Assembly: GCA_016297645.1 (NCBI GenBank)
Contig: JAEDGF010000007.1
Span: 1-39,910, forward strand
DNA length: 39,910 bases
Direction of reading: 5' to 3'
Source: Clostridiaceae bacterium
GTDB lineage: Bacteria; Bacillota; Clostridia; Oscillospirales; Acutalibacteraceae
The position numbers and the translations under genes were made by a program. The notes beneath the pieces were generated by a model, which saw only the letters and a program-made list of their open reading frames with translations, did no database searches and was not told where the DNA came from. Of this stretch, positions 32,334 through 39,910 are shown piece by piece. How positions within the stretch are numbered: position 1 is the stretch's first letter; every line of letters starts with the position of its first letter.

Positions 32334-33085
32334 TCTTTTTCGCCCTCCTTTGCGGAGATGTCCTTATAAACACCGAGCGGATAATATGGTATCATATCGG
32401 AGGCTATTCGGTCAAGTGCTTCCTGCGGAGTTGTTCCCCAGTTCGTCGGACATGAGGAGAGAACCTCAACGAGCGAAAAGCCCTTGCCCTCCGTTTGATT
32501 GCGGAAGGCTTTTTCTATTGCCTTTTTTGCCGCAAGGACATTTTTGACGCTGTTCACGGCTACTCTTTCTATGTACTGAGGGCCGTCGAGGGAAGAAAGC
32601 AGCTCGCAGACTTTTATGGGGAAACCGGCGGTTTTTACATCTCTGCCGTAGGGGGAGGTCTGCGTCACCTGACCCGGGAGGGAGGTGGGTGCCATCTGTC
32701 CGCCCGTCATGCCGTAAATTGCGTTGTTTATAAAAATAACGGTTATGTTTTCGTTCCTCGCGGCGGCGTGCACGGTTTCTGCCATTCCGATGGACGCGAG
32801 GTCGCCGTCGCCCTGATATGTGAAGACTATGTTATCGGGGTTTGCTCTTTTCAGCCCCGTTGCGACTGCCGGAGCGCGTCCGTGGGCGGCTTCCGCCATG
32901 TCGCAGGTGAAATAGTCGTATGCCATAACGGCGCACCCGACGGGGGCAACGCCTATTGTTCTGCCTTCGATTCCGAGCGCGTCTATCGCTTCGGCGACAA
33001 GACGGTGTACTATTCCGTGTGTGCAGCCGGGGCAGTAGTGCAGCGGCACATCGGTAAGGCTTTTAGGTTTTTCAAAAACGGTCAC
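32330..33085 (-). CDS. vorA: 2-oxoacid:ferredoxin oxidoreductase, beta (thiamine-PP) subunit
   Basis: A 251-aa TPP-binding subunit. It has YCPGCTHGIVHRLVAEAID (the conserved CPGC), VGCAVMAYDYF, TPP-Mg motif GDGDLASIGM with INNAIYGMTGGQMAPTS, and substrate-end PQYIERVAV. TPP in this subunit, with the 4Fe-4S clusters of the delta subunit, carries out ferredoxin-linked (de)carboxylation of 2-oxoacids. The start overlaps the alpha stop by 4 nt. Short length and order match VOR/KGOR-type enzymes rather than the fused pyruvate enzyme. Confidence 0.94.
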   Translation of the reverse strand: MTVFEKPKSLTDVPLHYCPGCTHGIVHRLVAEAIDALGIEGRTIGVAPVGCAVMAYDYFTCDMAEAAHGRAPAVATGLKRANPDNIVFTYQGDGDLASIGMAETVHAAARNENITVIFINNAIYGMTGGQMAPTSLPGQVTQTSPYGRDVKTAGFPIKVCELLSSLDGPQYIERVAVNSVKNVLAAKKAIEKAFRNQTEGKGFSLVEVLSSCPTNWGTTPQEALDRIASDMIPYYPLGVYKDISAKEGEKE

Positions 33086-34146
33086 GATTGATTACCTCCC
33101 TGCATTTTTCTTATAGCGCCGAGAACCTCGTCCGGCGACGGGATGATTCCCCCGGCGCGTGAGCAAAGCATTGTCGGGCGCAGGCAGTGCTGTGCGAGTT
33201 GTATGTCCTCGGTCATCTGTCCCATTGAAAGCTCGACCGAAATAAAGCCCTTTACTCTGTGCGAAAGCTCGGCTATGGGCTTTTCCGGGAACGGCCACAC
33301 TGTTATCGGACGGATAAGTCCGGCCTTTATCCCTTCTTTTCTCGCCGCTATAACTGCATTTTTCGATATTCTCGCGGCGATGCCGAACGCCACGACGCAG
33401 ATTTCGGCGTCCTCGGTCATAAACGACTCGTATCTCGCTTCGTTTGCTTTTATCTTTTCGTATCTTTCAAAACGCTCGATATTTGTTCTTTCAAGCTCCT
33501 CGGGGGAGAGGTAAAGCGAATTGACAATATTGTGCTTGCGCTGCATTTTTGTACCCGTAAGTGCCCACGGCTTTTCGGGAAATTCCGTCTGCGGCTCGGG
33601 GAGCATTACCGGCTCCATCATCTGCCCGAGAGTACCGTCCGCAAGAAGCATTGCCGGAACGCGGTACTTGTCGGATAGGTCGAACGCAAGGCTCGTAAGA
33701 TCCGCCATCTCCTGAACGGAAGCGGGCGTTAAAACTATAAGATGATAGTCGCCGTGTCCACCGCCCTTTGTCGCCTGAAAATAGTCGGACTGCGAGGGCT
33801 GTATTCCGCCGAGCCCCGGACCTCCGCGCTGAACATTTACGATAAGTCCCGGCAGATCGGCACCTGCCATGTAGGAGATACCCTCCTGTTTGAGCGATAT
33901 TCCGGGCGAGGAGGACGAGGTCATGACTCTCTTACCGGCGGACGAAACACCGTAGACCATGTTTATCGCGGCTATTTCGCTTTCAGCCTGCAAAAAGACT
34001 CCGCCTATTTTCGGCATTCGCTTTGCCATGTACGCGGCAAGCTCCGTCTGCGGCGTTATGGGGTAGCCGAAATAGTGGCGGCAGCCTGCTCTTATTGCGG
34101 CTTCGGCTATTGCTTCGTTGCCCTTCATCAATACTTTTTCACTCAT
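33082..34146 (-). CDS. vorB: 2-oxoacid:ferredoxin oxidoreductase, alpha subunit (VorB-like)
   Basis: A 354-aa alpha subunit with the pyrimidine-binding and transketolase-C-like domains. KGNEAIAEAAIRAGCRHYFG, YPITPQTELAAYMAKRMP, EIAAINMVYGVSSAGKRVMT and RGGPGLGGIQPSQSDYFQA are typical of the group annotated as 3-methyl-2-oxobutanoate:ferredoxin oxidoreductase subunit VorB. ATG 34146 is preferred to an in-frame ATG at 34167 because GAGGTG lies 6 nt before it and the latter overlaps the ferredoxin gene. A 2-oxoglutarate enzyme (KorA) cannot be excluded on sequence, but the isoleucine T-box upstream points to branched-chain oxoacids. Confidence 0.92.
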   Translation of the reverse strand: MSEKVLMKGNEAIAEAAIRAGCRHYFGYPITPQTELAAYMAKRMPKIGGVFLQAESEIAAINMVYGVSSAGKRVMTSSSSPGISLKQEGISYMAGADLPGLIVNVQRGGPGLGGIQPSQSDYFQATKGGGHGDYHLIVLTPASVQEMADLTSLAFDLSDKYRVPAMLLADGTLGQMMEPVMLPEPQTEFPEKPWALTGTKMQRKHNIVNSLYLSPEELERTNIERFERYEKIKANEARYESFMTEDAEICVVAFGIAARISKNAVIAARKEGIKAGLIRPITVWPFPEKPIAELSHRVKGFISVELSMGQMTEDIQLAQHCLRPTMLCSRAGGIIPSPDEVLGAIRKMQGGNQS

Positions 34147-34156
34147 TGTCTGCACC

Positions 34157-34363
34157 TCACTTTTCAACGGTTATTGCGCAATCGGGACACATCACCGCGC
34201 AGAACGCGCAGCCGATACACGCGCTTTGGTCGGTCATTTCGGCAGGAAAGTGACCTTTTTTATTTATCGTTTTATCAGAAATAGTTATCAGATGCTTGGG
34301 GCAAGCCTGTACGCACAGTCCGCAGCCCTTGCAAATGTCGGCTGCAAAAGTTACCTTTGCCAT
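34157..34363 (-). CDS. vorD: 2-oxoacid:ferredoxin oxidoreductase, delta (ferredoxin-like) subunit
   Basis: A 68-aa subunit carrying two 4Fe-4S clusters: ICKGCGLCVQACPKH and ACIGCAFCAVMCPDC give two CxxCxxCxxxC(P) motifs. It moves electrons between the TPP site and soluble ferredoxin. ATG 34363 (MAKVTFAADIC) follows AAGGAGTG; the longer frame from 34381 has no ribosome site. Linked 11 nt upstream to the ATPase gene and 10 nt downstream to vorB. Confidence 0.93.
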   Translation of the reverse strand: MAKVTFAADICKGCGLCVQACPKHLITISDKTINKKGHFPAEMTDQSACIGCAFCAVMCPDCAITVEK

Positions 34364-34374
34364 GTTAACACTCC

Positions 34375-35103
34375 TTACCAATATTTTTTCTGCAATTCGA
34401 GAGGAAAGATATTTTCGTCTTTTATCTGTGCCGCAACGCCCGTTTCCGCCGTGGTCATAACGATCCGTTTCCCGGTCATTTTTTCGAGAAGCGCGGCTTT
34501 TTCCGCCGTTACGAGGACGGTTTCGGGGGTCGTTTCCTCACCGAGATTTGAATTGTTTATTATGCCCGTAAACGGAATTTTGCAGGCAAGCTCGATTTCT
34601 TTCATGTACTCTGCGGCTTCTTCGGCAGTCGGGGTGAGCGGACGGCAGAAGTTGACGACGAAGAAATGCTCGAAGCTGTTTTCATTTTTTACGAGCTGCG
34701 CCATGCCGCCGAGGACATATGCGCCCATGTCGTCGCCGCCTACATCGAGAACGGCATACTCGTCTTTCGAACGGAGCAGCGAATATATTTCAGCCGGAAC
34801 GGACGGAATATCTGCGTTTGTGTTTGCAAAATTGACCGAAACAACGCGCACCCCGGCGCTTGTCAGTTCGTTTTCGCTGTCCTTTGCCCTGAAATACGGA
34901 TTTACTGTGTCGAGGTCGGCAAGCGCCGTTTTATAACCGGCTTTACACAGGTGCATTGCGTAATTGACGGCAATATTTGTTTTGCCGCTTCCGAAATGTC
35001 CGCTGATTATCGTCACTCTTTTCGGACAATGCGGCAGTGAAGCCTTTGACGCATCATGAGAAGCTGCGGCTTTTGTGCTGTCTGCATAATTATCTTTTGG
35101 CAC
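34375..35103 (-). CDS. P-loop ATPase, MinD/CobQ-like, in the vor operon
   Basis: A 242-aa nucleotide-binding protein of unknown role. After a ~28-residue hydrophilic extension comes VTIISGHFGSGKTNIAVNYA (Walker A with GSGKT), LADLDTVNPYFRAKD (switch I) and YAVLDVGGDDMGAYVLG (Walker B-like), as in the CobQ/MinD/ParA group. GTG 35103 is the start; AAAGGAG lies 9 nt upstream. It sits between the acyl-CoA synthetase and vorD in one transcript. Co-location suggests a maturation or regulatory role for the oxidoreductase, such as cofactor handling, but this is inference. Confidence 0.8.
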   Translation of the reverse strand: MPKDNYADSTKAAASHDASKASLPHCPKRVTIISGHFGSGKTNIAVNYAMHLCKAGYKTALADLDTVNPYFRAKDSENELTSAGVRVVSVNFANTNADIPSVPAEIYSLLRSKDEYAVLDVGGDDMGAYVLGGMAQLVKNENSFEHFFVVNFCRPLTPTAEEAAEYMKEIELACKIPFTGIINNSNLGEETTPETVLVTAEKAALLEKMTGKRIVMTTAETGVAAQIKDENIFPLELQKKYW

Positions 35104-35162
35104 GGTTTTACGCTCCTTTCCGTTTTTTTATAAGTAAAATATTTCTTAACTAAATATTTTGC

Positions 35163-37430
35163 TTACAGCTTATTGCGCTGGATTTTTCCGCTTGTCGTTT
35201 TCGGAAGGGAATCGCGGAAAACTACGAGCCGCGGATATTTATAGGGTGCCGTATGCGTTTTAACATACTGCTGAATTTCTTTTTTCAGCTCCTCGGTCGG
35301 TTCTGTGCCCTTTGTGAGGACTATGCTTGCCTTTACTATCTGTCCTCTCACTTCATCCGGCGCTGCCGAAACTCCGCATTCGAGTACATACGGAAGCTCC
35401 ATTATAACGCTCTCTATCTCGAACGGCCCTATGCGGTAGCCGGAGGATTTGATGATATCGTCAACTCTGCCGACATACCAGAAATAGCCGTCCTCATCGC
35501 GCCACGCGGTGTCGCCCGTGTGGTAAACGCCGCCGCGCATCGCTTCTGCGGTCTTTTCGGGCTCGTCGCAGTATTCGGCAAACAGTCCGGGAGGTGTGCC
35601 GCCTTCAAGACGGATAACGACTTCGCCCGTTTCACCGTTTCGTACGGCTTTGCCGTCGGGGTCGACAAGGTCGATGCTGTACTGCGGCGAGGCTTTGCCC
35701 ATCGAGCCGGGTTTAACATCGGTGCCGCGCAGGTTAGCTATCGTCAGTGTGGTTTCAGTCTGACCGAAGCCCTCGTATATAGTAAGACCGGTGAGATTAT
35801 AGAACTGCTTTGCAACCTCGGGGTTAAGCGCTTCGCCTGCGGTCGTCATGTGCCTTATGGTCGAGAAATCGTATTTCGAAAGATCTTCTTTTATCATCAT
35901 GCGCAGCATGGTGGGAGGGGCACAGAAGGTCGTAATATTGTACTTTGCAAACATCGGCAGAATATCGGCTGCGTTGAATTTGTCAAAGTCATAGACGAAA
36001 ACCGCACCCTCGCACAGCCACTGTCCGTAGAGCTTGCCCCAAAGCGATTTGCCCCATCCGGTGTCGGAAATGGTGAAATGCAGTCCGTCCCGTTCGCAGC
36101 AGTGCCAGTATTTCGCCGTTATATAGTGTCCGAGTGCGTATGTATGGCGGTGCATTACCATTTTCGGTTCGCCCGTAGTGCCGGATGAGAAGAACATAAG
36201 CGCCGGATCGTCGCCGCACGGAGTATCATCGCTGCGTTCGAATTTGCTGGAATAGAGCGGATATTCCGCATTGAAGTCGTGCCAGCCGTTTTTGCTTCCG
36301 CCGACGAGCAGCTTCACCTCAACGCTCGGACACGATTTGGCGGCTTCCTCGGCTATGTCAGCCGTGCTGCCGTCTGCGGTGCAGATAATGGCTTTTACGC
36401 CTGCTGCGTTGAACCTGTATTCGAAATCGTGCTTCTGCAAAAGATATGTCGCCGGTATCGCTATCGCGCCGAGCTTATGGAGAGCGACCATTGCAAACCA
36501 GAACTCGCAGTGGCGCTTTAAGACGAGCATTACCTTGTCGCCGCGTTTAATGCCGAGGCTCTTGAAGTAGTTTGCGACTCGTGCGGAGTTCTTTTTCATC
36601 TGCGAGAAAGTAAATCTGCGTTCGTTTTTATCTTTATCGAGGTGGAGCATTGCGAGCTTGTCCGGGTATTTCTCCGCGAGAGCGTCCACAATGTCAAACC
36701 CGAAATTGAATTTTTCGGTATTTTTGAACTCGACCCTGACGGGAGTACCGCGTTCGTTTTCCTCAACGCTGACAAATTTTTCGCACAGCAGCTTTGACGA
36801 GGGGCGCGTTGCAACGACGGACGAGCGCACAACGGATTCCTTTTCGTCCTCGCCCGGCAGCACCACCGCACAGAATACGCAGTCCTTTCCGTCAACGGCT
36901 ATCATCCCGTGCGGAGTGGAGGAGTTGTAATATATGCTGTCGCCCTCGTGCAGCAGCTCCTTGTGCGTACCCACCTGTACGAGGAGCGAACCGGAAATTA
37001 CGAGGTCGAATTCCTGTCCGTTGTGGCGCGTCAGATGTATGGGCTTATTTTGCAGCTGCGGCGAATACTCGTATTTGACCCAGTACGGTTCGGCTTTCTT
37101 GTTTCTGAATTCGGGTGCGAGGTTCGCTATCGAGATTCCGTCCTCTTTCGCAGTCTGCTGCCCCATGCCTTTTCTGGTCACATTGTACGAACGCAGCTTT
37201 GCCGAACGCCCTTCGAGCAGCTCCGTAAGTTCTATGCCGAAGGCAAGCGCGCACTTGTAAATAAAGGTAAAGGGAAGATCCGCCTTGCAGCTTTCGTACT
37301 CGCGGTACACTCCGAGGGGGACTTCGGTGCGCTGAGCCATCGTTTCCTCCGAATAGCCCATAATTTCGCGCATTTCCCTTATACGGTGAGCGACCTGTTC
37401 AAGCTCCGGCATTGTTGTCTGTGTACTCAT
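35163..37430 (-). CDS. XRE-HTH/cupin/AMP-forming acyl-CoA synthetase fusion
   Basis: A 755-aa protein with three parts. Residues 12-73 look like an XRE-type HTH (HRIREMREIMGYSEETMAQR), 128-192 a cupin barrel (GQEFDLVISGSLLVQVGTH; GDSIYYNSSTPH), and 235-755 an acyl/acetyl-CoA synthetase. The enzyme motifs are SSGTTGEPK (415-423), GFGQTET (554-560), TGD (638-640), GRVDDIIKSSGYRIGP and catalytic Lys749 in TTSGKIQRN. ATG 37430 is chosen because GGAGG lies just upstream; an earlier in-frame start at 37604 falls inside the T-box leader. It probably activates a branched-chain fatty acid for the adjacent oxidoreductase. The HTH-cupin part may sense the substrate or act as a regulator. Confidence 0.9.
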   Translation of the reverse strand: MSTQTTMPELEQVAHRIREMREIMGYSEETMAQRTEVPLGVYREYESCKADLPFTFIYKCALAFGIELTELLEGRSAKLRSYNVTRKGMGQQTAKEDGISIANLAPEFRNKKAEPYWVKYEYSPQLQNKPIHLTRHNGQEFDLVISGSLLVQVGTHKELLHEGDSIYYNSSTPHGMIAVDGKDCVFCAVVLPGEDEKESVVRSSVVATRPSSKLLCEKFVSVEENERGTPVRVEFKNTEKFNFGFDIVDALAEKYPDKLAMLHLDKDKNERRFTFSQMKKNSARVANYFKSLGIKRGDKVMLVLKRHCEFWFAMVALHKLGAIAIPATYLLQKHDFEYRFNAAGVKAIICTADGSTADIAEEAAKSCPSVEVKLLVGGSKNGWHDFNAEYPLYSSKFERSDDTPCGDDPALMFFSSGTTGEPKMVMHRHTYALGHYITAKYWHCCERDGLHFTISDTGWGKSLWGKLYGQWLCEGAVFVYDFDKFNAADILPMFAKYNITTFCAPPTMLRMMIKEDLSKYDFSTIRHMTTAGEALNPEVAKQFYNLTGLTIYEGFGQTETTLTIANLRGTDVKPGSMGKASPQYSIDLVDPDGKAVRNGETGEVVIRLEGGTPPGLFAEYCDEPEKTAEAMRGGVYHTGDTAWRDEDGYFWYVGRVDDIIKSSGYRIGPFEIESVIMELPYVLECGVSAAPDEVRGQIVKASIVLTKGTEPTEELKKEIQQYVKTHTAPYKYPRLVVFRDSLPKTTSGKIQRNKL

Positions 37431-37501
37431 TGTCTGTTCCTCCGTTTCGGAAAAATGATAGTGACCGGTTTTTTCCGCGCTGTCAAACGCGTTATTCGAA
37501 T

Positions 37502-37784
37502 AAAAAAAACCCGTCCCAATGAAAAAACATTGAGACGAGCGTTTAAATACACCCGCGGTACCACTCAAATTGCGCCGAAAAAAGCGCCACTCAGGCTCCA
37601 ACAAGCCTTATGCATTTACGCAGCAATCACGGAAAGAACTAATTGCAAAAATGCGTTCATTCTTTCGGCTCGGAAGTGATGGGAAGCAATGTCTGAAACT
37701 GTCGGGATCGCACCGTCCCCGACTCTCTGGAAGCCGCCGTCAAAGTTCCGTCTTCGTCACAGCCTTTATTCGAATATGAAATTT
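37502..37784 (-). promoter_or_regulatory. T-box riboswitch, specifier ATC (isoleucine)
   Basis: Tandem structure on the minus strand. Stem I is closed by GGCT ... AGCC and has an apical part TCGGG-GACGGTGCGAT-CCCGA. Its 3' side reads ATC ACTTCC GAGCC, so the codon before ACTTCC-GAG is ATC, the canonical specifier place. The T-box sequence GAGTGGTACCGCGG lies at 37553-37571. Then comes a terminator with 10-bp stem (37512-37521 / 37528-37537) and T8. UGGU in the antiterminator fits an A73 tRNA such as tRNA-Ile. Uncharged tRNA would open transcription into the whole vor operon. Confidence 0.88.
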
Positions 37785-37790
37785 GTAACA

Positions 37791-37819
37791 ATAATAACAC
37801 GGAAAAGCCGCGAAGTCAA
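37791..37819 (-). promoter_or_regulatory. Sigma-A promoter of the T-box operon
   Basis: On the minus strand TTGACT (37819-37814), a 17-nt spacer and TATTAT (37796-37791), placing the start near 37784, right at the 5' end of the T-box leader. Confidence 0.8.
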
Positions 37820-37947
37820 GTATATTTTTGCATTTTTTGCGTGTAATTTTTTCTCTGTCTATCACCGCAGCGACCGTATTTTTCTATTTATCTGCTGCAA
37901 AAAAAGATGATCGGCAGAATGCGGAGCGGCTTTCCCCGAAAAATCAC

Positions 37948-38679
37948 TCAGCGTTTTTTCATCTGTTTCAAAAACAGCAGTATGGCAGTGACAGCCGCTG
38001 CCGCCGTGTAGACAGCCGTCACGGCAATATCCGTTCCCATTCCCGTAGTAACGCCTGCGATAATGCTCCTCTCGGCGTTTACGGCGTGGTAAAACGGCAG
38101 AATTTCAGCCGCTTTTTTGAAAGCGCCGCCTACGAGATCGAGGTCGAACCATATGCCGGAGAGCCATGCCGTGAGGTTTGTGAACAATGCGCCGCAGATG
38201 CCTCCCACCTGCTTTACGGACAAAACGCTGCCGCACATAAGCCCGAAAAAGATAAAAAACAGCGAGAGCGGAATGACCGAAAGAACGGAGTAGAGGACAT
38301 TTACAGACGGGGTGAGTCCTATTATAAACGCAACGCAGTAGCACACGGCGCTCTGTGCCGCCGCCATGGGGATAAACGGCAGCGCATAGCCGATTATGAA
38401 GTCGGCAGGTGTCATCGGTGTTGCGAAAAGCCTTTGCAGGAACGCCGACTCCCTGTCCCTTGCTATAAGCGTTGCGGCAAAAAGCGAAATAAAAGCAAGA
38501 CCGAAAACGACCATGCCGGGGGCGAGCCGTTCGATTTCGAATAAGTCGACGGGAATATTCGCCTGAATCGCACTCAAAAGGACGATAAGCACGACCGGGA
38601 AGCCGAGTCCGAAGCCGAGTGTGAGCGGATCTCTCAGAATTTCTTTGGTTACTCTTGACGAAAATGCTCTTACGCGCAT
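37948..38679 (-). CDS. ABC-2 type exporter permease
   Basis: A 243-aa permease with about six membrane segments (LGFGLGFPVVLIVLLSAI; MVVFGLAFISLFAATLIA; PFIPMAAAQSAVCYCVAFIIGL; LYSVLSVIPLSLFFIFFGLMCG; ICGALFTNLTAWLSGIWF; IAVTAVYTAAAAVTAILLFL). RDRESAFLQRLFATPMTPADFIIGYALPF is the ABC-2 signature loop. ATG 38679 follows AAGGAGGG; the longer frame upstream overlaps the ATPase gene. Paired with the ATPase encoded 2 nt upstream. The cargo is unknown; the TetR regulator suggests an inducible drug, peptide or lipid efflux. Confidence 0.88.
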   Translation of the reverse strand: MRVRAFSSRVTKEILRDPLTLGFGLGFPVVLIVLLSAIQANIPVDLFEIERLAPGMVVFGLAFISLFAATLIARDRESAFLQRLFATPMTPADFIIGYALPFIPMAAAQSAVCYCVAFIIGLTPSVNVLYSVLSVIPLSLFFIFFGLMCGSVLSVKQVGGICGALFTNLTAWLSGIWFDLDLVGGAFKKAAEILPFYHAVNAERSIIAGVTTGMGTDIAVTAVYTAAAAVTAILLFLKQMKKR

Positions 38680-38681
38680 AT

Positions 38682-39407
38682 TCAGCCCTCCTTTACGGTC
38701 GCGATGAACGCGTCCTCGAATTTGTCTTTGCCGGTTTTTTGCTTTATCTCGTCCGTCGTGCCGACGGTGAGAAGATGACCGGAGCGCATTATGCCTATTC
38801 TGTCGGAGAGCGCCTCCGCCTCCTCCATGTAGTGTGTGGTGAGAATGACCGTTACTTTGCCCTTTAACGACCTGACAGTGTCCCACAGCTCGCTTCTTGC
38901 TATGACATCAAGACCGAGAGTCGGCTCGTCAAGGAAGAGAATTTCGGGGTCGCTTATGCAGGCAAGCGCAATACTCAGCCTGCGCTGCCAGCCGCCCGAA
39001 AGCTTGCCCGCGCGTCTGTCGGCGGCTTCGCCCAGTGCAAATTCATCTATCGCAAACTTTGTTTTTGCGGCTGCGTCCGACTTGTTCATTCCGTGTACGC
39101 CGCACATCATCATGAGGTTTTCGCGCACGGACAGAAGGGGAGCTACCGCCGTTTCCTGCGGCGAAACACCTATCAGCCGCTTTACTTCCGCCGGGGACTT
39201 TACTATGCTTTTACCGCACAGCAGCGCGTCGCCCGATGTAGGCGAAACAAGGCACGACAGCATTTTAACCGTCGTCGTTTTTCCTGCGCCGTTTACTCCC
39301 AGCAGTGAAAAAAGCTCGCCGCTTTTCACTTCGAGCGTTAAGTCGTCGACTGCCGTAAGTTCTTTGTAGCGTTTTGTGAGTCCGTTTATTTCAATTGCTC
39401 TGTTCAC
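38682..39407 (-). CDS. ABC transporter ATP-binding protein
   Basis: A 241-aa ATPase: Walker A GVNGAGKTTT, Q-loop GVSPQETAVAPLLSVRENL, signature LSGGWQRRLSIALA, Walker B EILFLDEPTLGLD, and H-loop ILTTHYMEEAE. It resembles DrrA/CcmA-type exporter ATPases. Start is GTG 39407, with GGAGGA upstream inside the 3' end of the regulator gene (17-nt overlap). It partners with the permease that follows. Confidence 0.93.
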   Translation of the reverse strand: MNRAIEINGLTKRYKELTAVDDLTLEVKSGELFSLLGVNGAGKTTTVKMLSCLVSPTSGDALLCGKSIVKSPAEVKRLIGVSPQETAVAPLLSVRENLMMMCGVHGMNKSDAAAKTKFAIDEFALGEAADRRAGKLSGGWQRRLSIALACISDPEILFLDEPTLGLDVIARSELWDTVRSLKGKVTVILTTHYMEEAEALSDRIGIMRSGHLLTVGTTDEIKQKTGKDKFEDAFIATVKEG

Positions 39408-39910
39408 CGTTTTTTTCCTCCGTCAGATACTCGTTTTTTAGTCCGTTGTAGGCCCTTGTCACCGCGCGGCTTATGTCGTCCTCGTCCCATATAATGTAGT
39501 TGGTGGCTATCATCGAAGCGATACCGTGGACGAATATCCACTGTTCGAGGTGGAAGGAGTACGCCGTTTTTTCGTCAAAGCCGAGCTTGTTCATGATTAT
39601 TTCTATTATCGGACGAATCGTATCATCGTTTCCGTCGATTTTTTCGTTAGTCCTGTCGCGCATAAAAAGCAGCTTGAAAAGCTCTTTTTCCTCTCGCGCA
39701 AAGCGGATATAGCCCATGCCGCTTGCTTTGTACGGAGGATATTTTCCCTCCGACATTTCTTTTGCGAGATACTCGCCGTACAGCTTGTTTGCTTGTTCTA
39801 TGACACTTCTCTTTACCTCGTCCATCCCCGAAAAAAGACCGAAAATGGGCTTTGCGGACGAGCCGAGCTTTTTGCCGAGTGCGCGCGCGGTAAGCGCACC
39901 TGCGCCCTGT
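39391..39910 (-). CDS. TetR/AcrR-family regulator (partial, N-terminus beyond window)
   Basis: The frame runs open to the right edge. The first residues in view, GALTARALGKKLGSSAKPIF, are the recognition helix of a TetR HTH, followed by FGLFSGMDEVKRSVIEQANKLY, the usual transition. The remaining C-terminal ligand-binding domain (about 130 residues) includes a loop SEGKYPPYKASGMGYIRFARE seen in AcrR-like regulators. Overlapping the ABC ATPase gene by 17 nt, it probably represses the exporter operon. Only the first ~25 residues of the HTH are missing. Confidence 0.85.
   Translation of the reverse strand, partial: QGAGALTARALGKKLGSSAKPIFGLFSGMDEVKRSVIEQANKLYGEYLAKEMSEGKYPPYKASGMGYIRFAREEKELFKLLFMRDRTNEKIDGNDDTIRPIIEIIMNKLGFDEKTAYSFHLEQWIFVHGIASMIATNYIIWDEDDISRAVTRAYNGLKNEYLTEEKNGEQSN

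Noticed and set aside
37504..37537. Simple terminator of an upstream gene
   Set aside because: It is the terminator arm of the T-box riboswitch, preceded by the T-box sequence and a promoter on the same strand.
37828..38544. 238-aa plus-strand frame opposite the ABC permease
   Set aside because: Shadow of the permease; low-complexity basic composition and no start signal.

Overview
The window looks like chromosomal DNA of an anaerobic, spore-forming Clostridia species, most like the Oscillospirales/Ruminococcaceae gut lineages. The evidence is a sporulation sigma factor G gene with a YlmC/YmxH neighbour, a C-type (zinc-ligand) ribosomal protein S18, a ferredoxin-dependent 2-oxoacid oxidoreductase, an ammonia-dependent NAD synthase, a T-box riboswitch, and Clostridia-like gene orders (mreBCD-pbp2-minD-mgsA; rpsF-ssb-rpsR). 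No rRNA, tRNA, CRISPR array or intact transposase was seen. Assignment to a genus is not possible from the sequence alone.

Layout. 1-730: end of an unknown gene, a strong terminator, then a gene-poor stretch with a pair of 27-nt inverted repeats. 645-2368: Fe-S cluster assembly pair (cysteine desulfurase and IscU/NifU scaffold) behind a TTGACA-TATTAT promoter with a palindromic operator at the start site. 2422-3627: rpsF-ssb-rpsR with a leader that can hide the rpsF ribosome binding site. 3647-15300 (minus strand): a tail-anchored metallophosphoesterase, aspS and hisS (overlapping TAATG), mgsA, minD, a class B PBP, mreD, mreC, mreB and a Gfo/Idh/MocA oxidoreductase. 15495-16587: a dihydrouridine synthase. 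16733-22467 (plus): polA-rimI-tsaD, then murC, followed by a six-unit ~31-bp degenerate tandem repeat. 22794-23020: a shattered DUF4143-type ATPase pseudogene. 23151-24497: glutamate dehydrogenase. 24846-26718: sigG and ylmC, split by a RelE/ParE-RelB toxin-antitoxin pair. 26806-30567: a GH38 alpha-mannosidase and a small membrane protein. 30990-37819 (minus): a T-box-controlled operon. 37948-39910: an ABC-2 exporter with a TetR-type regulator cut by the window edge.

The most interesting unit is the operon at 37819-30990. A sigma-A promoter leads into a T-box leader whose specifier reads ATC (isoleucine). The first gene is a three-part protein (XRE-type HTH, cupin, AMP-forming acyl-CoA synthetase), followed by a P-loop ATPase, the four subunits of a branched-chain 2-oxoacid:ferredoxin oxidoreductase (VOR-like), and nadE. 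A T-box that opens when tRNA-Ile is uncharged argues that these enzymes run in the biosynthetic direction: activation of 2-methylbutyrate to its CoA ester, reductive carboxylation to 3-methyl-2-oxovalerate, then transamination to isoleucine. The VOR family and the T-box mechanism are established; the direction, the substrate and the role of the fused regulatory domains are inferences.
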